Source: Xenorhabdus bovienii SS-2004 (GTDB lineage Bacteria; Pseudomonadota; Gammaproteobacteria; Enterobacterales; Enterobacteriaceae). Taken from it: a DNA stretch of 64,000 nucleotides. The stretch is taken from the NCBI RefSeq assembly GCF_000027225.1, contig NC_013892.1, forward strand, positions 372,001 to 436,000, read 5' to 3'. Below the pieces are notes generated by a model, which saw only the letters and a program-made list of their open reading frames with translations, ran no database searches and was not told where the DNA came from. The position numbers were made by a program, and so were the translations under genes. Positions 1-13,009 of this stretch are shown in pieces (positions within the stretch are counted from its first letter, which is position 1; each line of letters begins with the position of its first letter).

Positions 1-120
1 AGCAGCAACCGAACTGGTTCAGACAGTAAGTGGGAAAATCTTGCTGAGCCTGTAAAAGTTGAAAAACAAGCAGAAGTACCAGCATCGCCAGCAAAACCAA
101 ATAGTGATATCCCACAGTAA
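1..120 (+). CDS. secG: SecG, C-terminal end (partial)
   Basis: The window opens inside a reading frame that ends at the TAA at 118-120. The last residues (SKWENLAEPVK, then SDIPQ) match the hydrophilic C-terminal tail of enterobacterial SecG, whose E. coli form ends in a similar SDIP motif. SecG is the small inner-membrane subunit of the SecYEG translocon. Only about 39 codons are visible, so neither membrane helix is in view. A following tRNA-Leu gene is the usual enterobacterial arrangement and supports the call. Confidence 0.85.
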   Translation, partial: SSNRTGSDSKWENLAEPVKVEKQAEVPASPAKPNSDIPQ

Positions 121-221
121 TTTTCAGTAAAAGAATTAAAATGGAGTTGTTAGTTTAACCAGGTTATTAGTTTAAGCAGTAAGTATAAGCGACAGGTTGA
201 AATAACAGTTCTATAATCAGT

Positions 222-311
222 GCCGAGGTGGTGAAATTGGTATACACGCTACCTTGAGGTGGTAGTGCCTAAACAACGGGCGTACGGGTTCAAGTCCCGT
301 CCTCGGCACCA
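222..311 (+). tRNA. leuU: tRNA-Leu (anticodon GAG)
   Basis: A complete class II tRNA with encoded CCA. The acceptor stem is GCCGAGG/CCTCGGC, the anticodon stem CTACC/GGTAG closes a seven-base loop TTGAGGT (anticodon GAG), there is a long variable arm, and the T arm contains GGGTTCAAGTCCC. It lies between secG and the initiator tRNA, as in E. coli. Confidence 0.96.
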
Positions 312-368
312 TAATCTAGAAACTTGCGTTTTTAGTATTATCAGCGTAAGATTTGCCACGTTTTCGAA

Positions 369-445
<77 letters not shown>

Positions 446-582
446 CTTCTTAACAACATATACCTTTTCAAGAGTTATAATTCAGCAGCCATAGAGACAT
501 CGATCCTGATTTGAAAGGTTGTTTTGATAGGTATAAAAGAAGTTGGTTGAGACCACTGGCAGTAAACAGGGTCCAGTTACAT

Positions 583-608
583 AAAGCCCCGAGTATCGGG
601 GTTTTTTG
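583..608 (+). terminator. Intrinsic terminator between metY and rimP
   Basis: The stem CCCCGA-gta-TCGGGG is followed by six T residues. It would end metY transcription or attenuate read-through into rimP-nusA-infB. Confidence 0.8.
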
Positions 609-668
609 TTATTTGACAGCAGAACTACTGGGCTAATATAGCCCTTTTTTTATGTCTTGGGGGTGGGC

Positions 669-1121
669 TTGTCCACATTAGAGCAAAAATTAACAGCGAT
701 GATTTCAGCACCAGTTGAAGCTTTGGGGTTTGAATTAGTGGGCCTGGAGTTTATCCGTGCACGTGTATCAACACTGCGGGTCTATATCGATAGTGAGGAG
801 GGTATCACTGTTGATAATTGTGCTGATGTGAGCCACCAGGTCAGTGCAGTACTCGATGTCGAAGATCCGATCTCAGTGCTTTATAACCTGGAAATATCTT
901 CACCAGGACTTGAACGTCCACTGTTTAAGGCTGAACATTACCAGCGTTTTATGGGTGAAGAAGTTAGTCTGGTTTTACGTATGGCAATGCAGAATCGCCG
1001 TAGATGGCAAGGTATTATTAAAGTTGTCGATGGTGAAATGATTACGGTTACGGTGGATGGAAAAGACGAAGTGTTCGCACTGAGCAACATCCAGAAAGCG
1101 AACCTGGTACCCCACTTTTAA
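669..1121 (+). CDS. rimP: Ribosome maturation factor RimP
   Basis: This 150-residue protein is near-identical in plan to E. coli RimP (YhbC), a cytoplasmic factor needed for maturation of the 30S subunit. The N-terminal STLEQKL, the central SPGLERPLF block and the C-terminal [15 protein letters not shown] are conserved. I place the start at the TTG at 669, because translation from there gives the family N-terminus STLEQKL. The upstream ATG at 657 would add four residues (MGVG) that overlap the purine-rich GGGGGTGGG, which probably serves as the ribosome binding site. It is the first gene of the rimP-nusA-infB operon; nusA begins 21 bases after its stop. Confidence 0.93.
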   Translation: MSTLEQKLTAMISAPVEALGFELVGLEFIRARVSTLRVYIDSEEGITVDNCADVSHQVSAVLDVEDPISVLYNLEISSPGLERPLFKAEHYQRFMGEEVSLVLRMAMQNRRRWQGIIKVVDGEMITVTVDGKDEVFALSNIQKANLVPHF

Positions 1122-2651
<1,530 letters not shown>

Positions 2652-2676
2652 ATAAACTGTAGCAGGAAGGAACAGA

Positions 2677-5451
2677 ATGACAGAGGTAACCGTAAAATTA
2701 CTGGCAGAAGAGATCCAGACATCGGTTGAACGCCTGATCCAGCAATTCGCTGATGCTGGCATTCAGAAAACCGCAACTGACTCTGTTTCCCAGAGAGAAA
2801 AAGAATCTTTGCTGGCACACTTGAACCGCGAACAAGGCGGTTCTGGCGGCCAGCCAGGTAAATTGACACTACAGCGTAAGACTCGCAGTACACTAAACGT
2901 TCCTGGCACCGGTGGCAAAAGTAAATCGGTAGCGATTGAAGTCCGCAAAAAACGCACATATGTGAACCGTGACGCGATTGAACAATCTCCAACGGAAGAA
3001 CAGGCGAAGCGTGAAGCGGAAGAGCAGGCTCGGCGCGAGGTAGAAGAAAAGGCGCGGCTTGAAACTGAAGCGAAAAAATTCGCGGAAGAGCAAGCTAAAC
3101 GTGATGCTGAAGAACAGGCAAAACGTGAAGCAGCAAAGAGCGCTCAACGTGAAGCAGAAGAAAAAGCTAAACGCGAAGGGGTTGACATGACTCAGCGTGA
3201 GGCGGCGGAAAAAGAAAAAGTGACTAAGCAACATACCGAAAACAAACCAAAATCAGTTCAGACTGAGCCTGCCGTGCAAAGTGAAAAAGCGCGCCGTGAA
3301 GCCGAAGCAGCAAATTTAAAACGCAAAGCTGAAGAAGAGGTGCGCCGCAAAGTTGAAGCGGAAGCGAAACGTGTCGCGGAAGAAGCGCGTCGCATGGCAG
3401 AAGAAAATAAAGATAAATGGTCAGAAACCGCTGAACCCAGCGAAAATACTGATGATTATCACGTAACCACTTCCCAACACGCCCGTGCTGCGGAAGACGA
3501 AAATGACGCTAAAGTTGAAGGCGATCGCCGTACCCGTAGCCGTGGTGGCAAAGCTACACGCCAGAAGAAGAATAACAAACATTCTGAATCGAAAGCTGAT
3601 CGCGAAGAAGCACGTGCAGTTGGCCGTAACAAAGGCAAACAGCGCAAACCGAGTACCTTACAGCAAAGCTTCACCAAGCCAGTTGCCGCGGTTAACCGTG
3701 ATGTTGTGATTGGTGAAACCATTACCGTAGCTGAACTGGCCAACAAGATGGCGGTCAAAGGTTCCCAAGTTATCAAGACCATGATGAAGATGGGCGCTAT
3801 GGCGACCATTAATCAAGTTATTGATCAGGAAACTGCACAGCTAGTTGCTGAAGAAATGGGGCACAAAGTTATCCTGCGTCGTGAAAACGAACTGGAAGAA
3901 GCGCTGATGAGCGATCGTGACACAGGTGAAACGCTGGCTGAGTCACGTGCGCCTGTTGTTACCATCATGGGTCACGTTGACCACGGTAAAACCTCACTGC
4001 TGGACTACATTCGTTCTACTAAAGTAGCTTCTGGCGAAGCAGGTGGCATTACCCAGCATATCGGTGCGTACCATGTACAAACTGAAAAAGGTATGATCAC
4101 CTTCCTTGATACCCCAGGACATGCTGCGTTTACTTCTATGCGTGCTCGTGGTGCCAAGGCGACGGATATCGTCGTTCTGGTTGTCGCCGCGGATGATGGC
4201 GTGATGCCTCAGACCGTGGAAGCCATCCAGCATGCCAAGGCAGCTAACGTACCTGTTGTTGTTGCTGTGAACAAAATCGATAAGCCAGATGCTGATCCAG
4301 ATCGCGTCAAGAATGAACTGACACAATACGGTATCATTCCTGAAGAATGGGGTGGTGAAAACCAGTTCATGAGCGTTTCTGCCAAAGCAGGTCTCGGTAT
4401 TGATGAATTGCTGGAATGTATTCTGCTACAGGCTGAACTGCTTGAACTGAATGCTGTTCGTACTGGTATGGCTAATGGTGTGGTCATTGAATCCTTCCTG
4501 GATAAAGGCCGTGGCCCAGTTGCAACCATTCTGGTTCAATCAGGTACTCTGAATAAGGGCGACATCGTCCTGTGTGGCTTTGAATATGGCCGTATCCGTG
4601 CGATGCGTGACGAACTTGGTCTTGAAGTCACGTCTGCTGGTCCATCCATTCCAGTCGAAATTCTAGGTCTTTCCAGCGTACCGTCAGCGGGTGATGAAGC
4701 GACTGTGGTACGTGACGAGAAGAAAGCTCGTGAAGTAGCCTTGTACCGTCAGGGTAAATTCCGCGAAGTGAAACTGGCTCGCCAGCAGAAATCTAAACTG
4801 GAAAACATGTTTGCCAACATGGAAGAAGGTAAGGTATCTGAACTGAACATCGTTCTGAAAACCGACGTTCAGGGTACATGTGAAGCGATCTGCGACTCAC
4901 TGCTGAAACTGTCTACTGATGAAGTGAAAGTGAAAATCATCGGTTCTGGTGTCGGCGGGATCACTGAAACTGATGCGACTCTTGCCGCAGCGTCTAACGC
5001 AATCATTCTGGGCTTCAACGTCCGTGCGGATGCTTCTGCACGTCGTATTATTGAAAGCGAAAGTGTTGATCTGCGTTACTACTCCGTTATCTATAGTCTG
5101 ATTGATGAAATCAAACAGGCAATGAGCGGTATGCTGGCACCAGAATACAAACAGCAGATCATGGGTCTTGCAGAAGTCCGTGATGTCTTTAAATCACCGA
5201 AGTTTGGTGCTATCGCTGGCTGTATGGTGACAGAAGGCTCCATCAAGCGTAATAACCCTATCCGCGTCCTGCGTGACAACGTGGTTATCTACGAAGGTGA
5301 GCTGGAATCCCTGCGTCGCTTTAAGGATGACGTTAACGAAGTCCGTAATGGTATGGAATGTGGTATCGGTGTGAAGAACTACAATGACGTCCGTGTTGGT
5401 GACATGATTGAAGTCTTTGAAATTATTGAAATCAAACGCTCCATCGTTTAA
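2677..5451 (+). CDS. infB: Translation initiation factor IF-2
   Basis: IF-2 is the GTPase that brings fMet-tRNA to the 30S subunit and promotes subunit joining. At 924 residues it is slightly longer than E. coli IF-2 (890). The first ~50 residues form the IF2N domain. A long charged Ala/Glu/Lys/Arg-rich linker follows (about 105-330), with many [15 protein letters not shown] repeats. A second IF2N-like segment precedes the G domain at about 430 ([29 protein letters not shown]). Domains II-IV complete the protein. The extra length lies in the repetitive linker. In E. coli internal starts give shorter isoforms; that is not tested here. Confidence 0.98.
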   Translation: MTEVTVKLLAEEIQTSVERLIQQFADAGIQKTATDSVSQREKESLLAHLNREQGGSGGQPGKLTLQRKTRSTLNVPGTGGKSKSVAIEVRKKRTYVNRDAIEQSPTEEQAKREAEEQARREVEEKARLETEAKKFAEEQAKRDAEEQAKREAAKSAQREAEEKAKREGVDMTQREAAEKEKVTKQHTENKPKSVQTEPAVQSEKARREAEAANLKRKAEEEVRRKVEAEAKRVAEEARRMAEENKDKWSETAEPSENTDDYHVTTSQHARAAEDENDAKVEGDRRTRSRGGKATRQKKNNKHSESKADREEARAVGRNKGKQRKPSTLQQSFTKPVAAVNRDVVIGETITVAELANKMAVKGSQVIKTMMKMGAMATINQVIDQETAQLVAEEMGHKVILRRENELEEALMSDRDTGETLAESRAPVVTIMGHVDHGKTSLLDYIRSTKVASGEAGGITQHIGAYHVQTEKGMITFLDTPGHAAFTSMRARGAKATDIVVLVVAADDGVMPQTVEAIQHAKAANVPVVVAVNKIDKPDADPDRVKNELTQYGIIPEEWGGENQFMSVSAKAGLGIDELLECILLQAELLELNAVRTGMANGVVIESFLDKGRGPVATILVQSGTLNKGDIVLCGFEYGRIRAMRDELGLEVTSAGPSIPVEILGLSSVPSAGDEATVVRDEKKAREVALYRQGKFREVKLARQQKSKLENMFANMEEGKVSELNIVLKTDVQGTCEAICDSLLKLSTDEVKVKIIGSGVGGITETDATLAAASNAIILGFNVRADASARRIIESESVDLRYYSVIYSLIDEIKQAMSGMLAPEYKQQIMGLAEVRDVFKSPKFGAIAGCMVTEGSIKRNNPIRVLRDNVVIYEGELESLRRFKDDVNEVRNGMECGIGVKNYNDVRVGDMIEVFEIIEIKRSIV

Positions 5452-5475
5452 TACCATCATAGATTCATTCCATTC

Positions 5476-5498
5476 TTGGGGGGCTTTATGCCCCCCAA
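5476..5498 (+). promoter_or_regulatory. Strong GC hairpin between infB and rbfA
   Basis: An eight-base perfect dyad TTGGGGGG/CCCCCCAA with a TTTATG-type loop lies just before the rbfA ribosome binding site. It has no T run, so it is more likely an mRNA-stability or processing structure than a terminator. Confidence 0.5.
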
Positions 5499-5517
5499 AA
5501 TGTCAGGAGATAAAACA

Positions 5518-5928
5518 ATGGCAAGAGAATTCAGCCGAACTCAGCGCGTTGCACAGGAAATGCAAAAAGAAATTGCCATCATTTTACAGCGCGAAGTTAA
5601 AGATCCCCGTATCGGTATGGCAACAGTCTCTGGTGTTGAGGTTTCCCGTGATCTGGCTTATGCCAAAGTATTTGTGACTTTTTTGAATGTGTTGGTCGAA
5701 GGGCAAGATTCGGATATGGTTAACGTGGGCATTAAGGCCTTGAATGAAGCTTCTGGTTTTATTCGTTCCTTGCTGGGCAAAGCCATGCGTCTGCGTGTTA
5801 TCCCTGAACTGACGTTCTCTTACGACAGCTCTCTGGTAGACGGAATGCGCATGTCAAACCTTGTCACTAAAGTCGTGAAAAACGATGAGCAGCGTCGTGT
5901 TTCTACGGATCACAACGAGGAAAAGTGA
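5518..5928 (+). CDS. rbfA: 30S ribosome-binding factor RbfA
   Basis: RbfA is a KH-fold cold-shock protein that binds free 30S particles and helps 16S 5' processing. The 136-residue frame starts at the ATG at 5518, 8 bases after a CAGGAG ribosome binding site, giving the family N-terminus [19 protein letters not shown] longer upstream frame in the same phase would add 14 non-conserved residues encoded by the preceding hairpin. Conserved segments include [16 protein letters not shown] and MRMSNLV. Its TGA overlaps the truB start. Confidence 0.95.
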   Translation: MAREFSRTQRVAQEMQKEIAIILQREVKDPRIGMATVSGVEVSRDLAYAKVFVTFLNVLVEGQDSDMVNVGIKALNEASGFIRSLLGKAMRLRVIPELTFSYDSSLVDGMRMSNLVTKVVKNDEQRRVSTDHNEEK

Positions 5929-6875
5929 TGGGGCGTCGTCGTAGGGGCCGTGCGATACACGGCGTATTGCTGCTGGATAAGCCGCAGGATATTTCCTCTA
6001 ATGATGCGTTACAGAAAGTAAGGCGGATCTTCGATGCCAGCAAAGCGGGTCATACGGGTGCGCTAGATCCACTGGCTACCGGAATGCTGCCAATTTGCCT
6101 TGGTGAAGCGACCAAATTTTCCCAGTTCCTGCTGGATTCTGACAAACGCTATCGGGTAATTGCCCGTTTGGGACAGCGCACAGACACTTCGGATTCACAT
6201 GGAAAAGTCATTTGTGAACGTGAAGTGCAGATTACCCAGCCCCAGCTTGCAGCCGCATTGGATACATTCCGTGGTGATACCATGCAGGTTCCTTCCATGT
6301 ATTCTGCGCTGAAACATCAGGGAAAACCGCTGTATGAATATGCCCGTCAGGGAATTGCAATTGAGCGGGAAGCGCGTCCGATTACTGTTTACGAATTGCA
6401 GTTCATTCGCTGGGAAGGTGATGAGCTAGAGCTGGAAATACACTGTTCCAAGGGAACGTATATCCGTACTATCATTGATGATTTAGGCGAACTATTGGGC
6501 TGTGGTGCGCATGTAATTTATCTGCACCGTTTGCAGGTTGCCAATTATCCTACTCATAGAATGGTGACACTGGAACAGTTGCATGAATTAAAAAAACAGG
6601 CTGAAGAACAAGAAGTTGATGCGGGAGAATTGCTCGATCCATTGTTACTGCCAATGGATACAGCGGTCGCACATTTTCCAGTCATTCAGTTGGCATCAGT
6701 TGTTGCTGCTTATCTTAAGCAGGGGCAGCCAGTTCGCAGTAAACACAGTTTAACATCCGGTGAATGGGTGAGAGTCACTGAAGGGGATGAAAACAAATTC
6801 ATCGGCATCGCGGTGATTGATGATGGTGGCTTGGTGGCTCCGCGTCGTCTGGTGGTAGAAATAGAACAATTATAA
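5928..6875 (+). CDS. truB: tRNA pseudouridine-55 synthase TruB
   Basis: TruB converts U55 in the T loop of tRNAs to pseudouridine and also acts as a tRNA chaperone. The catalytic motif [11 protein letters not shown] with its Asp is at about residues 43-53, and the C-terminal PUA domain is present. The ATG at 5928 overlaps the rbfA stop (TGATG), indicating translational coupling. A GTG three bases upstream is possible but would add one residue. Length 315, close to E. coli (314). Confidence 0.96.
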   Translation: MGRRRRGRAIHGVLLLDKPQDISSNDALQKVRRIFDASKAGHTGALDPLATGMLPICLGEATKFSQFLLDSDKRYRVIARLGQRTDTSDSHGKVICEREVQITQPQLAAALDTFRGDTMQVPSMYSALKHQGKPLYEYARQGIAIEREARPITVYELQFIRWEGDELELEIHCSKGTYIRTIIDDLGELLGCGAHVIYLHRLQVANYPTHRMVTLEQLHELKKQAEEQEVDAGELLDPLLLPMDTAVAHFPVIQLASVVAAYLKQGQPVRSKHSLTSGEWVRVTEGDENKFIGIAVIDDGGLVAPRRLVVEIEQL

Positions 6876-6977
6876 AAACTAATCGCATAAATTGTGTGGT
6901 TTAAAACAGGCAATTTGGTACAGATAAGAAACAGGCAAATTGTACTGGAACGTGGAAATGATGATCACTGGGCTGTC

Positions 6978-7006
6978 TTGCGCTTCCCCTATTTGCAGCG
7001 TAGAAT
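6978..7006 (+). promoter_or_regulatory. rpsO promoter (sigma-70 type)
   Basis: A TTGCGC -35 box and a TAGAAT -10 box are separated by 17 bases, about 75 bases before the rpsO start. The spacing to the gene leaves room for the leader in which E. coli S15 autoregulates its own translation. Confidence 0.6.
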
Positions 7007-7079
7007 AGCGCGTCTATATGTGAGTTGCTGAATTAGAGATCGGCACTCATGATTTTTAATCTATATTTGGAGTTATACT

Positions 7080-7349
7080 ATGTCTCTAAGCACTGAAGCA
7101 AAAGCGCAAATCGTTGCTGAGTTTGGCCGTGGCACTAATGACAGTGGTTCTAGCGAAGTTCAGGTTGCCCTGCTGACCGCTCAAATCAACCACCTGCAAG
7201 GCCACTTTTCAGAGCACAAAAAAGATCACCACAGCCGTCGTGGTCTGCTGCGCATGGTTGCACAGCGTCGTAAGCTACTGAACTACCTGAAGCGCAAAGA
7301 TCTTGCACGTTATACTGCACTGATCGAGCGTCTGGGACTGCGTCGCTAA
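7080..7349 (+). CDS. rpsO: 30S ribosomal protein S15
   Basis: The 89-residue product has the exact family length and the conserved segments [29 protein letters not shown] and RKLLNYLK. S15 is a primary 16S rRNA-binding protein of the 30S platform. A TTGGAG ribosome binding site lies 7 bases upstream. It is followed by a strong terminator, with pnp downstream, as in E. coli. Confidence 0.98.
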   Translation: MSLSTEAKAQIVAEFGRGTNDSGSSEVQVALLTAQINHLQGHFSEHKKDHHSRRGLLRMVAQRRKLLNYLKRKDLARYTALIERLGLRR

Positions 7350-7365
7350 TTGATGAGTTTCAGTG

Positions 7366-7394
7366 AAAAGGGGCCTAATAGGGCCCCTTTTCTT
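7366..7394 (+). terminator. rpsO intrinsic terminator
   Basis: A GC-rich dyad AAAAGGGGCC/GGCCCCTTTT with a short loop, followed by TCTTCT. In E. coli an equivalent terminator partly separates rpsO from pnp. Confidence 0.85.
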
Positions 7395-7397
7395 CTA

Positions 7398-7450
7398 GGA
7401 AGCGGAACGTTAAAAACTTAAGTTCTGTTTCTGAAATTTTAACCTCTTCC
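7398..7450 (+). promoter_or_regulatory. pnp leader hairpin, candidate RNase III processing site
   Basis: Two complementary blocks, GGAAG...GTTAAAA and TTTTAAC...CTTCC, form a long imperfect stem in the pnp 5' leader. In E. coli a stem at this position is cut by RNase III and allows PNPase to autoregulate. The position and shape match; the function is inferred by homology. Confidence 0.55.
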
Positions 7451-7586
7451 GTTACAGGGACTCGCGCGGCTAATGAGAGTGCTTAAGGGAATTAAGTGTT
7501 GTCATTAGTCGTGAGGGTGTAGCAAAAAGAGAATGTCTATTGTTGCTGATATTTAGAGTCGGCAACACTAACCAAGGAATATGATT

Positions 7587-9731
7587 TTGCTGAATCCGAT
7601 TGTTCGTAAATTCCAGTATGGTCAGCATACAGTGACCATTGAAACAGGCATGATGGCTCGTCAGGCGACAGCAGCCGTTATGGTAAATATGGATGACACT
7701 GCGGTATTTGTTACCGTTGTTGGCCAGAAAAAAATGAAAGCAGGTCAGGATTTCTTCCCACTGACCGTTAACTATCAGGAGCGTACTTACGCTGCTGGTC
7801 GTATTCCAGGAAGTTTCTTTCGCCGTGAAGGCCGTCCAGGTGAAGGTGAAACCCTTGTTGCCCGTTTGATTGACCGTCCTCTGCGCCCACTGTTCCCAGA
7901 AGGTTTTCTGAACGAAGTTCAAATCATCGCAACAGTTGTTTCTGTTAATCCACTGGTGAACCCTGATATCGTTGCCATGATTGGTGCATCCGCTGCACTG
8001 GCACTGTCAGGCATTCCATTCAATGGCCCAATTGGTGCTGCACGCGTCGGTTACATCAACGATCAGTACGTGTTGAACCCAACCAGTGATGAACTGAAAA
8101 ACAGCCGTTTAGATTTAGTGGTTGCGGGTACAGCAGGCGCGGTATTGATGGTCGAATCTGAAGCGGAGCTGCTGACTGAAGAGCAGATGCTGGGTGCCGT
8201 TGTCTTTGGTCACGAACAGCAGCAGATTGTGATTGATCACATCAATGCGTTAGTTGCTGAAACGGGTAAAGAGAAGTGGGACTGGGCACCAGAATCTATC
8301 AACCAGCCACTGCATGATCGCGTTGCTGAACTGGCAGAAAGCCGTCTGGGTGATGCTTACCGTATTACCGAAAAACAAGAACGTTACGCTCAGGTTAATA
8401 CCATCAAAGAAGAAGTTTCTGCGATTATCGTTGCAGAAGCAGTAGAAAAAGGTGTTGAACTGGAAAAATCAGAAGTTCTTGACGTTCTGTCTGTTCTGGA
8501 GAAAAACGTCGTTCGTGGCCGTGTCCTGCGTGGTGAGCCTCGTATTGACGGCCGTGAAAAAGACATGGTTCGCGCACTGGACGTTCGTACTGGTGTACTG
8601 CCACGTACTCACGGTTCATCCCTGTTCACCCGTGGGGAGACTCAGGCGTTAGTTGCAGCGACACTGGGTACTGAGCGTGATGCCCAAGTTATTGATGAAC
8701 TGATGGGCGAACGAGCCGATCGCTTCCTGTTCCATTACAACTTCCCTCCGTACTCTGTTGGTGAAACGGGTATGGTCGGCTCACCAAAACGTCGTGAAAT
8801 TGGTCACGGTCGTCTGGCGAAACGTGGTGTTTTGGCTGTAATGCCAACCGCTAACGAATTCCCATATACTATTCGCGTAGTGTCTGAAATTACCGAATCT
8901 AACGGTTCTTCTTCTATGGCTTCTGTCTGTGGTGCTTCACTGGCACTGATGGATGCTGGTGTACCTATTAAGGCTGCTGTTGCTGGTATCGCTATGGGTC
9001 TGGTGAAAGAAGGGGATAACTTTGTTGTTCTGTCTGATATTCTGGGTGACGAAGATCATCTGGGTGACATGGACTTTAAAGTCGCGGGTAGCCGTGATGG
9101 TATCAGCGCATTGCAGATGGATATCAAAATTGAAGGTATCACCAGCGAAATCATGCAGGTTGCTCTGAATCAAGCCAAAGGTGCTCGTCTGCACATTCTT
9201 GGCGTGATGGAACAGGCTATCCAAAGCCCACGTAATGATATCTCTGAATTTGCGCCACGCATTCACACCATTAAGATCAATCCAGACAAGATCAAAGATG
9301 TGATTGGTAAAGGCGGTTCAGTGATCCGTGCACTGACAGAAGAAACTGGTACAACCATCGAAATCGAAGATGATGGTACTGTGAAGATTGCAGCCACTGA
9401 CAGTGATAAAGCCCATCACGCTATCAGACGTATCGAAGAGATTACTGCTGAGGTTGAAGTTGGCCGCATTTATAACGGTAAAGTGACCCGTATTGTTGAC
9501 TTCGGTGCGTTCGTTGCTATTGGTGGTGGTAAAGAAGGTCTGGTACATATTTCTCAGATTGCAGATAAGCGTGTTGAGAAAGTGACAGACTATCTGCAAC
9601 TCGCTCAGGAAGTGCCTGTCAAGGTACTGGAGATCGACCGTCAGGGTCGTATTCGTCTGAGTATGAAAGAAGCTGTGACCAATATCACTACCGATGAAGC
9701 ACTACAATCACCAGAATCATCAGTAGAATAA
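7587..9731 (+). CDS. pnp: Polyribonucleotide nucleotidyltransferase (PNPase)
   Basis: PNPase is a phosphorolytic 3'-5' exoribonuclease and degradosome component. It has two RNase PH domains (about 1-215 and 305-545), a KH domain (about 550-610, with the [15 protein letters not shown] motif) and an S1 domain (about 620-690). I choose the TTG at 7587: the AAGGA ribosome binding site at 7574-7578 lies 8 bases before it, and it gives the family N-terminus [11 protein letters not shown]. The ATG at 7581 is only 2 bases from that site. Length from TTG is 714 residues. Confidence 0.96.
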   Translation: MLNPIVRKFQYGQHTVTIETGMMARQATAAVMVNMDDTAVFVTVVGQKKMKAGQDFFPLTVNYQERTYAAGRIPGSFFRREGRPGEGETLVARLIDRPLRPLFPEGFLNEVQIIATVVSVNPLVNPDIVAMIGASAALALSGIPFNGPIGAARVGYINDQYVLNPTSDELKNSRLDLVVAGTAGAVLMVESEAELLTEEQMLGAVVFGHEQQQIVIDHINALVAETGKEKWDWAPESINQPLHDRVAELAESRLGDAYRITEKQERYAQVNTIKEEVSAIIVAEAVEKGVELEKSEVLDVLSVLEKNVVRGRVLRGEPRIDGREKDMVRALDVRTGVLPRTHGSSLFTRGETQALVAATLGTERDAQVIDELMGERADRFLFHYNFPPYSVGETGMVGSPKRREIGHGRLAKRGVLAVMPTANEFPYTIRVVSEITESNGSSSMASVCGASLALMDAGVPIKAAVAGIAMGLVKEGDNFVVLSDILGDEDHLGDMDFKVAGSRDGISALQMDIKIEGITSEIMQVALNQAKGARLHILGVMEQAIQSPRNDISEFAPRIHTIKINPDKIKDVIGKGGSVIRALTEETGTTIEIEDDGTVKIAATDSDKAHHAIRRIEEITAEVEVGRIYNGKVTRIVDFGAFVAIGGGKEGLVHISQIADKRVEKVTDYLQLAQEVPVKVLEIDRQGRIRLSMKEAVTNITTDEALQSPESSVE

Positions 9732-9744
9732 ATTTGACGTAAAG

Positions 9745-9773
9745 AACGGCGTCCTGTAAAAAGGGCGCCGTTT
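9745..9773 (+). terminator. Hairpin downstream of pnp
   Basis: The stem AACGGCG/CGCCGTT is followed by TTTAG. It is a weak terminator candidate between pnp and nlpI. Confidence 0.45.
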
Positions 9774-9860
9774 AGTCAATTTTGGGCAGGACGCCTGAAA
9801 TATACAATGTGGGTGGAGTAACAGGGCATTCTGATTAATGTCTGACTTCGGGAGTAGGAA

Positions 9861-10745
9861 ATGAATTCTTTTCTGCGCTGGTGTTATGTTGCGGTTATCT
9901 TTCTCCTTGTGGGATGTGGCAGCACTGGATGGCGTAAAAATGAAATGATTGCTATTCCATTACAACCGACATTGCAACAAGAGGTTATCCTGGCTCGTAT
10001 GGAACAAATACTTGCCAGTCGCTCTCTTACAGAAGATGAGTATGCACAGCTTTTATATGAGAGAGGTGTGTTGTATGATAGCCTCGGGCTGAGGGCATTG
10101 GCGCAGAATGATTTTTCAGTGGCTTTGTCTATCCGTCCTGATATTCCTGAAATTTTCAATTATTTAGGGATTTATTTTACGCAGGCAGGCAATTTTGATG
10201 CTGCCTATGAAGCGTTTGATTCTGTTTTAGAGCTTGATCCAACTTACAACTACGCGCGAATGAATCGCGGCATTACACTGTATTATGGTGGCCGCTATCG
10301 TTTAGCGCAGGATGATCTGCAGGCGTTTTATCAAGACGATCCAAATGATCCCTTCCGTTCGTTGTGGTTGTACCTTGTGGAAGATAAAATCGATCCCAAG
10401 GTTGCAATGACCAATTTGTCACGCCATTTTGACAAAGCGAACCGGGGGCTATGGGGCTGGAATATTGTTGAGTTCTATTTAGGCAAAATCAGTGAAAAAA
10501 CACTGATGGATCGCCTGAAGGAGAATTCATCAGATAACACTTCGCTCGCTGAGCATCTCAGTGAAACTGACTTCTATTTAGGTAAGCATTACCTAAGTCT
10601 GGGGGATGAGGATAACGCGGTTGCGTTATTCAAGCTGACGGTAGCTAACAATGTCCATAATTTTGTTGAGCACCGCTATGCATTGTTGGAATTAGCGCTG
10701 CTAGGCCAGAGACAAGATGACCTATCGGAATCGAACCAACAATAG
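9861..10745 (+). CDS. nlpI: Lipoprotein NlpI
   Basis: NlpI is an outer-membrane-anchored TPR adaptor that partners with Prc protease and peptidoglycan hydrolases. The 294-residue protein starts with a lipoprotein signal peptide and a lipobox LLVGC, with Cys at about residue 19. TPR helices follow, including the recognisable [20 protein letters not shown] segment. The length equals E. coli NlpI. Position between pnp and deaD is conserved. Confidence 0.95.
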   Translation: MNSFLRWCYVAVIFLLVGCGSTGWRKNEMIAIPLQPTLQQEVILARMEQILASRSLTEDEYAQLLYERGVLYDSLGLRALAQNDFSVALSIRPDIPEIFNYLGIYFTQAGNFDAAYEAFDSVLELDPTYNYARMNRGITLYYGGRYRLAQDDLQAFYQDDPNDPFRSLWLYLVEDKIDPKVAMTNLSRHFDKANRGLWGWNIVEFYLGKISEKTLMDRLKENSSDNTSLAEHLSETDFYLGKHYLSLGDEDNAVALFKLTVANNVHNFVEHRYALLELALLGQRQDDLSESNQQ

Positions 10746-10845
10746 CTGACGAACATTTTCATGACAGATTTTTAAGTCCACATCTTGATAGGTGGGGGCT
10801 TGTTTGTTCGTTTAATAACATAATTTGAGCCAGTTCACATTTTAA

Positions 10846-10926
10846 ATGAAAATGATAGAAATTCTTTTCACTGTGTTATGTAGACTGGCCGCCACGATTA
10901 ATAAGGCACCATTACATGACCACTGA
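10846..10926 (+). CDS. yrbN: YrbN-like 26-residue leader peptide overlapping deaD
   Basis: A 26-codon frame from the ATG at 10846 ends at a TGA at 10924-10926, overlapping the start of deaD by 11 bases. Its central segment [11 protein letters not shown] resembles what I recall of E. coli YrbN, a 26-residue peptide at the same place between nlpI and deaD. The size, position and overlap suggest a translated upstream frame coupled to deaD translation. No function is known to me. Confidence 0.65.
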   Translation: MKMIEILFTVLCRLAATINKAPLHDH

Positions 10927-12904
10927 GACTGAAATCTCTTTTGCTGATTTAGGTTTATCAGCACCTATTCTTGCTGCATTGGGAGACATGGGCTATGAGA
11001 AGCCTTCCCCTATTCAACAACAATGTATTCCTCACCTGTTAAACGGTCGTGATGTGCTGGGTATGGCACAGACCGGTAGTGGTAAAACTGCAGCATTTAG
11101 CTTGCCTTTGCTGCACAATATTGATGCTGAGCTTAAAGCTCCACAGATCCTTGTGTTAGCGCCAACCCGTGAACTGGCGGTACAGGTTGCTGAAGCATGT
11201 TCAGAGTTTTCCAAGCAAATGCGTAGCGTAAATGTTGTTGCACTCTACGGTGGACAGCGTTACGACGTGCAATTGCGTGCACTGCGTCAAGGGCCACAGG
11301 TTGTGGTAGGCACGCCGGGTCGTCTGTTGGATCACCTGAAACGTGGTACTTTGGATCTGTCCAACCTGAAAGGTCTGGTACTGGATGAAGCCGACGAAAT
11401 GCTGCGCATGGGCTTTATCGAAGATGTTGAGAACATCATGAGCCAGATCCCTGCTGAGCACCAGACTGCATTGTTCTCAGCAACTATGCCTGAAGCGATT
11501 CGTCGTATTACTCGTCGTTTCATGAATGATCCACAGGAAGTTCGTATTCAGAGCAGTGTGACGACTCGTCCAGATATCAGCCAAAGCTACTGGTCTGTAC
11601 ATGGCGTGCGTAAAAACGAAGCGCTGGTACGTTTCCTTGAAACAGAAGATTTTGACGCTACGATTATTTTCGTGCGTACCAAAAATGCAACGCTGGAAGT
11701 AGCAGAAACCCTGGAACGTCATGGTTATAACTCTGCGGCATTGAATGGTGACATGAATCAGGCGCTGCGTGAGCAGACACTGGAACGTTTGAAAGACGGC
11801 CGTTTGGATATCCTGATTGCGACAGATGTAGCGGCTCGTGGTCTGGATGTTGAGCGCATCAGTCTGGTCGTGAACTACGATATCCCAATGGATGCGGAAT
11901 CATATGTACACCGTATCGGCCGTACTGGTCGTGCTGGTCGTGCTGGCCGTGCTCTGCTGTTTGTTGAAAACCGCGAGCGTCGTCTGCTGCGTAACGTTGA
12001 ACGTACCATGAAACTGACCATCCCAGAAGTTGAACTGCCGAATGCAGAACTTCTGAGCCAGCGTCGTCTGGAGAAATTTGCGGCTAAGGTTCAGCAGCAA
12101 CTGGAAAGCAGCGATCTGGATCAATATCGTGCCCTGTTGTCTAAACTGAGCACTAACGATGAGCTGGATATGGAAACGCTGGCAGCGTCATTGCTGAAAA
12201 TGGCACAGGGTGAGCGCCCACTGATTCTGCCACCAGACCCAGTTCGTCGTCCTCGTCGTGAATTCAATGATCGTGATGACCGTCGCCGTGATGGTTTCAG
12301 CAGTCGTGAAAGAAATGACAGAGGTGACAGAAACGACCGTGGCGACAGAGCTGACCGTGGCGACAAAGGTGATCGTCCGCGCCGCGAACGCCGTGATGTG
12401 GGAGACATGGAACTGTACCGCATTGAAATAGGTCGTGATGATGGTGTTGAAGTGCGTCACATTGTTGGTGCAATCGCCAACGAAGGTGATATCAGCAGCC
12501 GTTATATCGGTAATATCAAGCTGTTCGCTACTCACTCCACCATTGAGCTGCCAAAAGGAATGCCGGGGGATTTGCTGTCTCACTTCACACGTACCCGCAT
12601 CCTGAACAAGCCACTGAATATGCAGTTGATGGGTGATGCACAACCGTTTGAACGTCGCGAACGTCGTGGCGGTGGTAGTGGTCGCACTGGTAACGGTAGC
12701 AACGCTAGCAATGGCGGTAATGGTAGCACTGGCGGTAACGGTAGCAACGGTGGTAATGCACCACGTCGTGATCGTGAGGGTTTTGGTAATGGTGGTCGTC
12801 GTTTTAGCACTGAACGCCGTGGCGATCGTGTTAATTCCCGTGGCCGCAGTGGTGATGAGAGCAATAGCGCACCACGTCGTCGTCAAAACAGCGGCAACGC
12901 ATAA
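10916..12904 (+). CDS. deaD: Cold-shock DEAD-box RNA helicase DeaD (CsdA)
   Basis: DeaD unwinds RNA during cold-shock ribosome assembly and mRNA decay. The 662-residue protein has all helicase motifs: Q motif, [25 protein letters not shown] (about 156-164), SAT, and [13 protein letters not shown]-terminal RNA-binding domain follows (about 490-570). The tail is basic and low-complexity: RDD/RGD repeats near 445-490 and an Asn-Gly-Ser-rich stretch near 585-620, then Arg-rich sequence. The overlap with the upstream 26-codon frame fixes this start. Confidence 0.97.
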   Translation: MTTETEISFADLGLSAPILAALGDMGYEKPSPIQQQCIPHLLNGRDVLGMAQTGSGKTAAFSLPLLHNIDAELKAPQILVLAPTRELAVQVAEACSEFSKQMRSVNVVALYGGQRYDVQLRALRQGPQVVVGTPGRLLDHLKRGTLDLSNLKGLVLDEADEMLRMGFIEDVENIMSQIPAEHQTALFSATMPEAIRRITRRFMNDPQEVRIQSSVTTRPDISQSYWSVHGVRKNEALVRFLETEDFDATIIFVRTKNATLEVAETLERHGYNSAALNGDMNQALREQTLERLKDGRLDILIATDVAARGLDVERISLVVNYDIPMDAESYVHRIGRTGRAGRAGRALLFVENRERRLLRNVERTMKLTIPEVELPNAELLSQRRLEKFAAKVQQQLESSDLDQYRALLSKLSTNDELDMETLAASLLKMAQGERPLILPPDPVRRPRREFNDRDDRRRDGFSSRERNDRGDRNDRGDRADRGDKGDRPRRERRDVGDMELYRIEIGRDDGVEVRHIVGAIANEGDISSRYIGNIKLFATHSTIELPKGMPGDLLSHFTRTRILNKPLNMQLMGDAQPFERRERRGGGSGRTGNGSNASNGGNGSTGGNGSNGGNAPRRDREGFGNGGRRFSTERRGDRVNSRGRSGDESNSAPRRRQNSGNA

Positions 12905-12944
12905 GCTGATAAGACACAGTGCATTGAAATAATGCCTTGAAGAT

Positions 12945-12978
12945 AAAGCCCCTTTTCCTAACAGAGAAGGGGCTTTTT
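12945..12978 (+). terminator. deaD intrinsic terminator
   Basis: AAAGCCCCTT and AAGGGGCTTTTT form a perfect stem followed by a T run, just after the deaD stop. It also separates deaD from the convergent btsR. Confidence 0.9.
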
Positions 12979-13009
12979 AATATTGAAGACATTATGCCCG
13001 GAAAAATGA

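Noticed and set aside
3000..3400. Repetitive GAAGAGCAGGC-like sequence considered as a DNA repeat array or CRISPR
   Set aside because: The repeats are degenerate, lack unique spacers and encode the charged coiled linker of IF-2.
2893..3809. Minus-strand ORFs opposite the IF-2 linker
   Set aside because: They arise from the biased GAA/GCG codons of the repetitive IF-2 linker and carry no independent signals.
12188..12886. 232-codon minus-strand Thr-rich ORF opposite deaD
   Set aside because: It is a shadow of the repetitive DeaD C-terminal coding sequence; its Thr-rich composition mirrors GGT/CGT codons on the other strand.
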